Below the pieces are notes generated by a model. The model searched no databases. It was not told where the DNA came from and worked only from the letters and a program-made list of their open reading frames with translations. Both the position numbers and the translations under genes were made by a program. From NCBI GenBank assembly GCA_000310025.1, contig FN649728.1, positions 1,153,173 through 1,217,172 of the forward strand: a stretch of DNA of 64,000 nucleotides, read 5' to 3'. Source of the DNA: Ectocarpus siliculosus. Its lineage: Eukaryota; Sar; Phaeophyceae; Ectocarpales; Ectocarpaceae. This document shows positions 1 through 12,427 of this stretch, in pieces (within the stretch, counting starts at the first letter, position 1; the number at the start of each line of letters is the position of its first letter).

Positions 1-369
1 GCCACAACCCTCGCGCCATCGCCCAAGCTAAGCGTATCAGACGCGGAAAAATGTCCGCGTTAATTATGCACAGCGTGATTAAAAAAACAAATTGGCGTGC
101 GTGTAGGCGTGTGGTAACAAATTATTCCGAGTTTCTTTGTGAAGCTTTCGGGTGGAGCGAGAAACTCCGGCGACACGAAGAAGCAAGCGCTGACATCGAC
201 CCTCTATAATCTACGAACATCGCATGATCCATTTAAAAGTGTGACGCAGCTAACCACCCGATGCCGATATCTTACTCGCAGCCGGTTGTCCTCAACTAAG
301 AAGCGGCGATGTGGGTGTCTGGCCAGCGGTATTGGTTTTGGCAGGGATCGGTCGAGGACGTGCGCTCAC

Positions 370-3300
370 CATTCGGTTTCCTTTCTGAGACGTGTCGCAA
401 GCTCCGCGCGTGATGGATATGGACCTCTCTGCATTCGCAATCTCCCCGAGCTTTGGTGGGAATTGGAGTGTTGGGGAAGGAAAAGAATACAACCTTAGGC
501 GAGCTGTCGCCGTGTACGGTACGGCGTGCACAAAACTCCCCTACCTACGGAATTGTATATTCCATTGTTAGTGTCACAGCGATAAGTCCCTTGGACATAC
601 GCCCCTTGGTTGGTCAAAGCAACGGCGGGCAGGGAAGTCGACGTCGAAGAAGAGACTAAGACAAAACACATAGGGGGGTGAGAGCTAAATGCGGCTAGTG
701 CACGGTGGGTGTTCGGATGTAGTGGAAGTTTTCCTTGACCCATCCATCTAGAGAAAATGCGTAGAGGCGAGACTTCTCCTCGCGTCAGAGTATTCATTCG
801 TCTTCTCCTGGTGGGGAGATACCGGGATGGACAACGTGGCACGGGTAGCATGCCCACGTTCTGACCTTGATGGCCGCCATCCTTCCCTGCGCCGAGCTTA
901 AATCTAGCGTGTAGAACCCGCTGGGATTTCCCATGATTGCGCGGTAGAGGCCCTTCATGCGTAGCGCTAGTCTCAGCCTCTGCTTGGCGTTGAGGAACGA
1001 TTCTAGGAACTGGGAACGCGGGCAAGATGAACGAATATTGGTTGCGAGAAAAACGAACAAGCCAACGTCAGGGGCAACGAAATATTGAGGTTGGGTCGGG
1101 TTCGTTGACACAATGGGTCGAGTTGAGAGATTAGGTGCCAGAAGTGGGTGGGGTAGATGTTACTTATTTGAAAGGGTCGCACATCCAAAGAGGTCGAGGC
1201 GTTTGACCCTCGAGCAAGTCATGATTGAAGCCGACGAATATGCGTTCTAGACGCAAAGTCTCGCAAACGAGGGTGCTAAAGCCGCATCGGCAGCAACAAC
1301 GCACAACAGGTCTGCCGAACATTTTCATCCAGGTGGACTGACTCCAGGACTGTCCGCGAGGTCCACCCTGTGGCATTGTAATCACCGGCGTCACTTTCAC
1401 CTGGAATCGTTCGTCCGAGTGGACCACCTGGGGCAGCAGTTTCTCCGCCGTCAACACACGATCCTTGCGTTGTCGGTGGAAATAGAAATAATACGTGCCG
1501 GACGGACATCCAGACGAAGAGGGGGAAAATGGCTTCCTGGAAGGATGAAGTGAATTCGCGCTAATAAAACCACCAACCTAATAATCGGGGAGCAACACGT
1601 ACAGAGGGACCACAATGCCGGGTATGGGCAACTTCACGAACGTCAACTACAGCAGGCTCAACATGCCCTCGTTGCTGACTGAAGCAAGACACCAAAGTCC
1701 TTCTGGATGCCCTCGGTTCGCACTCAGACGAACGCATTAACTGCAAGCGCGCGAAACAGATGGCAGGTCGCCCCCAGCATGCGAACCTTCCTTCCTCCTT
1801 GCCAAAAACTCGATATACGCCACAAAGATGTGTTTTCTGTCGGGTATTGCCCAGACTCTCGGATAGATTACCCTGTTGTTGGCATGCCTCCGCGGCAAAC
1901 GAAAAATAGGAATTCCTCGTGCTGCAGTGATCTTAGAAGAGTAGTTTTCAAAATAAGCGTTCACCAGCATACTTGGAGGATCCAAACACACTCAGACCAC
2001 AATGTAGCAGGGTGCGATGTTCTACCCCTTACTTCAGTACGCCGATCGTGATGCTCGGCAAAAACGTTAGCCAAGTATTAGTATTTGCCAGTCTCTCACC
2101 TGGTCCCGTTCGACGAGCGAAGCCATCATCTCGGCCTGCTTAGCCGTCAGCAGCAAGTCTGTGTGCATCGCTGCGTTCTCGAACATCCTCAGGCGCTCCG
2201 TCGCCGTGTTCATCTGGGAACGTCGGAAACGAACAAGCATTAGTGGATGGATGATACGGTAGTGGGCTTCCATCTGTCTGCAAACCTCGTTTCGTCGAGC
2301 AATAAGAGGTTCGGGACCAATGTGTAGAACGGTAGAGGCGGCGTGCTTTGTGCCCTCAAGAATAAGACGGCGATTCTACCTGGTGCCGTCCGGTTACTCT
2401 CGCACTCGTACCCTCTCCCCGTTCACAAGGACTTACCCGCCCTCCCAACCCTACTCAAAAAGGCCTGCTGCAACACGTACCAATCTACGTTTCCCACACG
2501 ACATTTGGACGTCATTCGCCAAGGAGTTTCTGTGGCCTACAGGTTACTTCACCCCAGTTACGACGGTATTTTCGGCACGAACACCCGTAGGGGAGAGCGT
2601 CGCCATCCTCACCATCCTCACCGCCAAAACTCAAACCTAGTGCGGGCTAGATATCTTCACGATGACTTGTTTCCCTATACCCTACTTGTAGCATGTTTTG
2701 GTCACCTGTCGTTCAAGGGCGAGCCCCCGCCATGCACTCCTTTCAGTCCAACTTCACCCGTTTCCTAGCCGAAACGGCAGCAAAACACATATCGCGAACA
2801 TCGTAATATAGGGTTTCGCTGAGTAACACGGAGGTGTTGCTCCACCCTTCCTACTCACATGTCGGATGTTATCCACCATGGCCGCCAGCCCTTCGGCAGA
2901 TTCGACGTTGATCACGTCCCCAGGGTACCTTGAGGCCCTGAAAAAAATAGCATAAGCCCCTTCTCGAGGAACCGGCCATGGTTTTGCTTTGGGGGGTTCC
3001 ATGAGCCTGCCTTTCTGACGCGCGGGGTCCTATATTTCAAGAACATTTTGGGAACGGGTTTCGTAGAGGTAATATCGGCTTGGGGGTTTCGGGGAGGGGA
3101 ATAGATGCCGGAGGTGAGGGGGGTCGGGGGGTGACATACGATACGACTTCGGGTTAAGCGATTGGTGGTTGAGGCAGGATGTGGTACTTGTTCGCGTTCA
3201 TCATTATTGGTGGGAGGAAGGGGCTGTTCCTCAGTTCTTTTCCTGGCATTTTTGTTCTTGGCCGGGCGATCGCGTTGGGGGCATTTGGGATATAGCACTT

Positions 3301-6300
3301 TTTACCAAGGTAGGGAAATTTGCGAAGCCAGTTCGAAGGCAATCACATTGGAACGTTCAATACTGTTCGGAACATTTCCAAATTGTTCAATGACCCCCGA
3401 AGTTTTTCAAGCCAAAACGTTTGAAAACTCCGGCGTGTATGAAACGCTCCTTACGTTGCCAGTCTGGTGATTATCTTTGGTGCTGGTCTTTAGGTTAGAA
3501 CGTGATCTGTCAAAGGCGTCGAAGGGTGCATACGTTTTTGCCGCTAATGCCATTGTTGATGTTGATGCTGTCGCGATTTAATCGTTGATGTTGTTGCTGT
3601 CGTTGTCATGGCTATGATGTTTTCGTTTGTGCTCGATCGATCGTTGTCGATGACGCTACTTGCTGCTGTGCATGATGATGATTCTGACGTTCTTCTTGCT
3701 TTCGTCACTCGACCTACGGACCTTGACATGCTCGAGCATCATCCACGTCACGAACTCCTCGATCTCGAGGAAACCGCTCCTGTCGAGATCGTACACCAAG
3801 GTTAGCGTCCGGCACCTTTCCTCATCCATCTTGCAGCCCAGCCCCTGGTGAACAAAAATAGTTCGTTAGTAATCCAGACACACGGGCTCGAGGTGTTGGC
3901 GGTTGCTGCGTTTCACCTAGGCACAGCAGGCGTAAAATCGTACCGGTCTGCAGAACGAAACGTCCTCTCTCGGAAGGGTCACCTCCGGCGGAGTCTGAAT
4001 GTCAGGAGGCATTTCCTCTGATTTTCACAACTCTCGACTTCGTTGTGTTCTTTGTTGGTCCCTTCCTTACTTTGATTATTCCATATACGCTCTTTTTTTG
4101 GGGGTTGTTTGGCCTCTGACCACGGAAGGCACCTTCGTGAGTTGGACTAGCACGGGTATGGTAGAAGGTATTGAGAAAACATTGGGATGGTTAGACTACT
4201 CATGTGAAATCGGGAACACCAACGTTTTGCACACCGACAGCCAGCGTGGTTGGAATGTTTCGATATTTACTTCACACCTTGAAGAGCTCGAGAAGTTCGC
4301 ACACCTCAAGCGACCCGCTCCTGTCCTTGTCAAACACCCTAGGGCAACAGCGCAAGGAAGTGAACAAGTTCACGTTTAGGTTGTGGAACGTACACATGTT
4401 GTTAATGTTGCGCGCGCACATAGATTCATGCCTCGGCGTCTGCTTCGAGGGAACTTCCGTGTTTTGTGGCAACCACACCATTCGATAGGAACCAACAGTA
4501 TCCCCACAGGATCTTCGATGGTTATCTCCAACGAGTGGAAAGCAGAAAAAATGCATCGTTGCTTGATTACGGGCTCCATGTGTTGATGGAGAGCTTGTAC
4601 GCCACTGCCATTAAATCCCTCATACACACACCCTTACGCTGGCAGCTCCATCTCATCGTTCAAAGTCCGGGTTCGAGTAGAGCGAAAATTAATTGATTTC
4701 ATAAAGTAAGCCACCGGCAGGTGGCCCCGAGAAACACGAAGTTGGCCATACTTCTCTGCCGGCCAGGCTTGCCCTGAGCATTCCATTCCCGATGTGCACA
4801 ATGTTTTAGATTATCCGACAAGCCGAATTTGAGACTAGTGTTGGAAATTCTTGTTTCGCTGTTTTCATCCTCTCTCGCAGTTCGAAACTACGCTGAACGA
4901 AGAATTCCTATCTTTGATGCTCGCTTCTAAGCGTTGATCACGAGAAGGGTTCGACCGTCATCCCCTTCCTTCCAGCTCACTCATGGAAGAGCGCCTTCAC
5001 CACGAGGTACGAAACGCGTGACAAACACATCTCACCGGTATACGAAAACGTACTTTTGAAGTTGCTTACTGGACCACCGGGGCGATAATACAAGCCTACT
5101 TCGGCTTGACAAAAAAAAATATTCACATGAGAAACACATTACTGTCCTTACCGAAACGCGGCCCTGAATACGGCGAAGAAAGCATCACTGTCGGCCTTTA
5201 TCTCTGCCCAGTCCATCTCGTCCAAAGCGCTTTCCATTGCCGTTCGAGAGGGTTGAAGGTTCACGGCATCTAGGAGACCCATCACCTAAAGACCGAGTAG
5301 ACTCGTACTGTGGTAGGGTTCTTTGGATATCTTGCGTTCTATGATGTGGGTTTCGATGGGTTCGTTGAGTGAATCCACCGCGGACTGTTTTCGAATCTTG
5401 TGATCGGTACACGTATTTCCACTTCACAACAAGCGAGGTTCGTGGACTGAGTAGAGTGCCTGATCCTTTCCAAACCACGTAAGAAAACCGAACAACAGGA
5501 CACAAAGGGAAGCGGTAGGGAGAAATAACGCGGTCCCGAAGAAGCACTGCAAGTGGCGTCCGCACCTGCTCCTTGGCCCTAGATCTCTCGTATCCATTGA
5601 GGACGACTCCGCCGCCGTTGCTTCCGCCCCCGCCCATCCCCGCCATCGATTGGGGCACGACCGATCCTGAGCGCTTAGAAAGGTCCAGCGATGCAATGCT
5701 CGCCTTCTGACCAATCTTTGCAATCGAGGCAAAAAAAGAGTGTGATGAGTTGATGGGTTGCATTTAGTTACCACAACACGTGTGGCAAGTTCGTGTCGTT
5801 CTACTCACACCATTGCGGGGCGGTGTTCAGCATATGACAACGCAAAAGTTCAGCAGACCTGGAGCAAAGAGGTGGGGTGTTGGTAGGCACCGATTGAAAT
5901 CCTACCGCAATGACTAAACACGGCCGCACTCCATGGTGAAGTCAGGATCGATCGGCCTTTGGGCATGACGCTAAATACGTTTCGGGCGGAATGAGAGGAT
6001 TGCTCGATCGACCGCCGTAGGTGGAGGCCATCACCATCGAAACGGAGACCAAAAGGAACGTGGCGCACGGCACAATGACCTCCACGCCAAGGGCAAAAGA
6101 GGCACCCACCCGCACAGATGGCACAATCTTTTTTATTCACGGCCAGAATGACACAAACCCATTTTTGTAAAGGGTGGCACCATTATTTCCCCTTCTTTTA
6201 TGTTAAAGCTGAGGTTAACCTCTGAGAGTCATGATCGAGGATAGCTGCTCTCTGGGCAGTGCCCTTCTCAACGTGATATTTTTCGAATGAACATTTATAT

Positions 6301-9300
6301 GGTTGCTACCAGCACGCCTACAAAGTATCTAACAGCTGTGACTGAACTAACCGCGATTGTCTTATGTCGAAACCAATGTACGCCACAAACAGCAAGTAGC
6401 TTACCTCTGCGATCGCCTTCGCAAACGGCTTTGCCAGTTTCAGTCGGCTCACACAGGGGGACGCTTCGCGTTCGGTCTTGACCAGCTCCCGCCTCTCCGG
6501 CCTGTCCAAGGACTCCATGTCCTTGGCGAACCAAATGCTCTCAATCTGTAGCCCCAAACCGAAAGAAGCGTTAGAGACGCGCCGCTGCGCAGTGAAGAAC
6601 ATGCACTGCAACACGCGACGCAGCGGTAGCGAGACACACGAACTACGGTCCTACCTTGCGCAGGTGGGTGTGAGGCGTTCATGGTTTGGGCTGCCTACCT
6701 AGGGCGGTTGCATGGGGACTCCCGCGCTCCTATCGAGACGAGCGTGCTGCGGAGGGTGTTGTCTTCGCTCCAGAACAACCGATCATGGCGAGGGGACTAC
6801 CAGATGCCCTATAGGTATTCTATAGCAGCCATGTCAGAAAGGCAGAGAGCGCTCAAAAAGGCGGCTTCCTACACGAGGGAACCAAGCATCACCACAACCA
6901 AACTGTATTTTTGAGCCTCGCCTCCCGTCCACATCTTCTTTTGTTCGGCATAGACTGGCAGGTTTCTGCAGGCGTTCAAGAGAACGCCATCTACCACAAT
7001 AATCTCCGACGGTGTATCGATTCGTCACCTCGTATCCCTTCTTGGACTCGGACAGCGACAGCAGCTCCGAGGCCAGCATTCTTGAGTAAGGCAGCGACAT
7101 GTCTAGCTTGTACTCCCCCGACGGCTCTTCCACATCGAAAAGGTTAAGCGAGTCCGATTCGCAGTCGCAGCCCTCCAGCCCAAGGATGAGGGGGTCCACC
7201 TAGGGTTCCGAGGTGAGCAGTGTCCAAGACCACGGATGAATGAAAATTATTATTTCATTTGTTGCCTAGGGAGACCATCGGTCTCTTGGGCAAAGTTGCC
7301 GCATGGGTGGTGAATGGGTTGGAAATTGGAAGGCTAGACCGTCTCACTGAGTTGCCGTGGTAGGTGTTGTCAATTGCTGGATACAGGTCAAATGGGCGCA
7401 GGCGGCATCGCTGGACATGGCAAACCGACATGCGCATCACAGAATTTGAGTTATGTATCTGGATAGCGCAGACTAATGGGAAGCAGACAAAGAGGTGCAC
7501 TTGCGGGTAAGGTGTAAGCCCCTCGTCGAGGACGTGCCGATAGATGGTGTCACAACGTTTACCGGGAGTCATCGCACAAGACGTGTTGAGCCATCATGGG
7601 GAGCAGTGCTCGGAAAAGCAAGCGTTTAGTTAGATTGGAGGACTGCTATCCGCCTGACCTTGCGACTCTGACTCGCTGATGTCCTCCTTCGGATGGCGCT
7701 GAGAAGAGCCGCCGAGCCCTGCCGGCCAAGTCGATTGCCGCTCAGGGTCAAGCTGGGAGACGATACGGGTCAAAGGAAGACAAAAAGCAGACAAACGAGG
7801 GTTGGGCGTGGTCCTCACTCGAACCGTCAGTCGTCTCCAGAAGCTTTTCAGGAACAAGACGATTTGAACTTTCACGAGCCCTTCACATCTCGGCCAACTC
7901 GTGGGCGAACTGGCAACCTTACGCGTAGTGGACAGAGGAAAAACGTCATCGGGCGGCTAGGCGAAAGATGTTCACCTCGATCGTGTAACAGGGTTGTCGT
8001 ATGCCAAAATGTTTCCTGCCAATTGAGAAGGAGGTGGAGAAACACCGTAGTAGCCCCGCCCTCGGTACTCAATACGTTAGGTCCGTGACGGTAGACTGCC
8101 GTCAAGACTATATATGTTTCGTCACACAGTTTTCGGCCGGCAGGCGTACACAGAGAAAATCGTGCCGCCATTTTCCCGTGCTACATGCCATAGCCCGTAC
8201 GCATGCATCACATTCTTACCTGGTAAGGGAGGTGTTGGCCTTGCACGCGCTAGCGATGACGATGGCCGCGGCGGGCGTGAGACCGTTATAGGACAGATCA
8301 AGGGACTGCTCGCGTCCGACGCCCAGTACAGTGAGAGGTGCAAGGTTGAGGGCGATACGAACAGGCAAACGAGCATTGCGAAAATCGGAAGGCACGTCAG
8401 GGTGATGACGAGAACAAAGGAGCTAGTTGGAGTGGGTCTCATGGAGCGCCATCGTTCGCCGAACCATCACCAGAATTCTATGGCTGGTGGGAGCATCCTA
8501 TGGCTCAACTTTTCAACATGACTCGTCAGCTTTGCAGGAGTCTTTGGTTGCCACATGTCTACCCAAGAAGCAACGGTGGGCGGGAGCGAGCTCACCATGA
8601 TGACTGTCCTGTGCTTCGTCCTACATCGTTAAGAAAGACTATACCACCACCGAAGCCGGTGCGGAGGAACGTCCTACCCTTGGTTGGGGTTACAGCTTGC
8701 ACATTCAGGCAACACGATCACCACAAGCGGTCTACGTCTACCTGACGGGGTGCAACTTCCTCCCTACCTGCAGCGTCCCGTTCGTCCGAAGCGAGTCGCC
8801 AACTTCCTGGCTGGGCAGGTTGTTGAAGGCGTTGTGCGCCAAGTTGAGCGACACCAGGCCACGGTTGAGACTAAGAGCTCTACCGATTGCTGCCGCGCTC
8901 TCCTGCCGGAGGTTGTTCCAGGAGAGGTTGAGCTCTTTCAAAGCCACGTTGCCTGCTAGCGTCTCAGCAACACCCTGGTCGTGATTGGAAGGAGAGAGGC
9001 GTGTAATATGTACGTCGAGAATATTGGTGGGGTACTTCAAGATAAGGCGCTCTCCCAAATTTCGAAGGCGCGCACTTTAGATATCTTCACCAGTGTTCAG
9101 AAGGCGGTTTTTGTCGTTGTTGTATGAAGCCGAGGTAACAGCTACATGCTGTCCACCAGCGTCAGCTGGCATTCTTTTCCGCGGTGGGATGCGTCATGTC
9201 CTGGCTTCCAAGGCGTGTTGACCCGACGGTTGTCCTACGTAAGAAAATTACGTGTGATGACGGACGCTACGCGCTTTGCACAGGTTCGGGATCATAGCAG

Positions 9301-12300
9301 CCCAAACGAAGTTAAAATATGTGCATGCCACTTAACCAGTACGAATCTAACCGTTCGTGGGGTGTTTTTCAGCAGAACGTTGTTACATGGGTTCGCCAGA
9401 TCGATCCCCGTGGTATACCACCAAGCGCGGGAGGGTCATTCCTTGGTTTGGGGTCTAGCTCAAACATCTCAGAGTTCTGAGACATCGTCGAAAGTAAAGA
9501 ACATTGGGCACCGCCGCATCTGGTTTTGCTACTTGGTTGACGTGCGCACGATCTGAACCATCCGGCTGCAACAAACAAGCGTCATTCCGTGAGAAAACTA
9601 TTTAGCACGCAATTTTGTGGCAAGGAATGATGCGCTTCACACCCGCTGCTTTTGTCACGAGGACAGAAAACAAGGCCCGAGAGATGGCATGACAGATCCC
9701 CACGCACCCCACGTACAATCACGCGACAAGTGAACAGCTGAAACGTAACGTGGAGTACCCTTGCTTCGCACCTCTCCCCCAGTGACGACATCCGGCTGAA
9801 CCGCGTTCAGCATCTCGTTCTGTCCGATTTTATTCTCTGCGGCCCCAGCGCACCACACACATAGATCGCGCATCCATGGGGAAACCAAGAGAACGCGGAC
9901 ATGTGCGAGGCGACGGACATGAGTGAGAGGGCATTGTGGTGGGGTCAGCAGGTTGATGCCATGCGGTAACATATCGTCATCCAAGGAAGAGTGCTTGTGT
10001 GCTACTGCTTCGCATTCATGGACGGTCTGAAAATCAGAGAACAAGCACGATCACCAGGGAAGTGCGTACCTGGGGGACCTTCTCTTACCTTACCTTCTTG
10101 GCTTGCCACACGACTGACTTCTTCACCACTCGCTAATGTTTGGCTGCCCGTCCTACATACTCGTACAAATCCCACGCGTGGGCGTATGACCCACTGCGTT
10201 TGCCAATATCTCAGGCCTCGTCCCCTGCCATCACGCACCTTCCTTACAATACCTTACGTACGACTCTGCCCTGTGCTTGTTTATTTTACTCCCGCTCACC
10301 CTCCTTGCTTGTGTCAGACATCTCCGCCCCCCTTCGAAACCAACAGGTTCTGTGTTCGCGAAGCTAGACGCGCACTCGTCATCCGGACGCCTCACCGGAA
10401 ATATCGAGCCTTGTCAGCGACTGGTTGTGGCTTATTGCCTCCATGAGGTCGCAGCACTCGTTATCGTCGACGTCGGCAGACCTGAGGCTCAGCGTCTGCA
10501 GGGAGCAGCTAGGGTGGGCCAGGTAGCCGCGGATGATTGCTGCCGCCTCGTCCACCTAGAATGGGACACGATTAGCGAGGCAACGATGCGCGGGTGTGAA
10601 GGGGGCGTCCGGAGGGACTCCATGAGAAAAGCTCCAAGTCAACTAGCCGGGACGAGCGGCACCGTACCGGAGAGGATAGAGACCGGAAGCAATAAAATTT
10701 GGCCGCAGGAAGATATGTCCCGCGTTTTCGTTCGCCGTTTCGCTGTGAAGGGGGCGTGGGGAGAAACCGGACTGTCGCTTCGTCAACCACGGGCAGTGAG
10801 ATCTAAGTCTGGTATTGGTCAGGCAAACGTTCCAGCCCCGCGTTCACCTTGTTGCTAGATAGGTCCAAGCTCTTCAGCCCGGGCATCCCAACTACCAGAG
10901 CGCACAGCTTGCACAAAGACCTGTTGAATACGGGGCGCGATGTTTGTGAAGGAGGAACCGTTGAGGTTTCTAGGAGATTCTATAGCAGGAACGATAGCAC
11001 TAAAGACCTACACCGCTCAGATCCTCTTCAGTGTAACCCTGGATCGCGCGGAGTGCCAGAATGTCCGGTATGCTGAATTTACCAGTGATGACGGTCGAAA
11101 TACGTCGGTGGGAACGTTGTAAAACGATATTAAATGTGTCCGGTAGACAATGGCTGTGCGACACGGAACCTGAACGTTGACTGTAGCTTCTCTCTGCTGC
11201 TTGGCACCACGTTCATCGTGGCACGCGGTAGCTTAATCTCGTCACCCCAAGGGAAGGTGGAGTCCTGTCGCCCGGAATCCCTCACTATCAAGGGCATCAC
11301 CTCGCCCTCAAAGGGGAATCGTTCGCTGCGACTCAGGATTATGAAGCCCCAAAAACGTGGTAACTATACTATCACCTGTGATTCACTCAGAACCTGGCAC
11401 AGACAATTCTAACCCTTCACAATATGCGTTGCAATATCCCAACAGGGTAAGGCTTTTCAGGAGGTTCAGAACACACCGGTCCGTGAGTCGGTTGTCCGCC
11501 ACGTTAAGGGTGTTGATGTGCGGTAGCCGGGTCAACACCTGTACGATCGGGAGTAGGAGCAACGGAAGCAGCAACATCAGGCAGCCAGGCGGGCAACCAT
11601 ATCACGGACACAATCAAAGCCAAAACAGTGATGTCACTGCGTGGAAGTGGGTAGTTCTAGGCCATCAACACTTGCTTGATTTCACATATAAGGGATTTGG
11701 TCTAACGAAGAGCCTACTGCGTGCGTGCGCATCCATCGTCAACGGAGGATTTCGTCTACCTCGGCCGCCGCCGACATGACGTCATCCCCCAGCCCCCTGT
11801 GGGCGAGATTCAAGTCCTGGAGCGCCGAAGGGTCGCGGAGGAGGATGGGTACTGGCACGCGCCCCATCTTGAGCATCTTACGAATGAACTCCTGCCGGGG
11901 TGTGTGTCCTTCCTGGCTGAGCGCGCCGGTGTCCCCCACGATTTCCACCTGGCGGGGTCCGCAGCATCCTACCCTTAGTGTTGCATTGTGTGGATATGAA
12001 AGTTGGCTCTGTTCGTAGATGACTGTTTTGTCAGGCTAGTGGTTCCGGCGTAGGCGCCCAGAAACCGCGTGTCTGTGGCACTAGAATCCAGATCTTGAGC
12101 ACTGCAACCGAGTTCCTTACGTACGACTGTTCGACAAGACTAACTCTCATCCAAGAGCTGCTGAAAACACAATTCGCCGGAAAACCATAAGCACGCGGGA
12201 GAGGTTCACCTGCCGCGCCATTCGCCGGTAGAGCTGAAAAAACTGGCGACGGTTGCCCTCGTTCTTTGTGTGTGCCACTAGCGCCCGTCGCCCCAAGCCT

Positions 12301-12337
12301 CCGTCAGGGAGCCCGAGCGGTGGTTCCCCGCTGCTCC
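370..12337 (-). CDS. LRR (RNI-type) and EF-hand protein, at least 19 exons
   Basis: Hand-built exons on the minus strand: 12337-12210, 11948-11760, 11538-11444, 10920-10848, 10555-10396, 8974-8768, 8305-8220, 7752-7659, 7199-7029, 6545-6405, 5715-5566, 5285-5152, 4338-4278, 3844-3722, 2937-2859, 2213-2100, 1463-1401, 1009-866, 450-370. Nearly all junctions are GT-AG and agree in phase. The 10396/8974 join does not, so a small exon may be missing there, and the 3' end of the 3844 exon may be 3714. Exons 2-8 carry 28-residue RNI-type LRRs such as LKELNLSWNNL and SLDLSYNGLTPAAA. Exons 13-14 carry two canonical EF-hand loops, DKDRSGSLEVCE and DLDRSGFLEIEE, both with the position-12 Glu. The exon at 1009 holds the motif NPSGFYTLDLS. 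This order resembles LRRC74-like proteins. Probably a cytosolic or axonemal calcium-responsive scaffold (inference). Neither the start codon nor the true C-terminus is identified. Confidence 0.8.
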
Positions 12338-12427
12338 CTGGTGTCCCATTTTACAGAGAAAAACGACAAGTGCGCGGCCAAGAGAGGGAAGATTAAGAGC
12401 AATATACGTTGAAAGAGGGCAGCGTTG

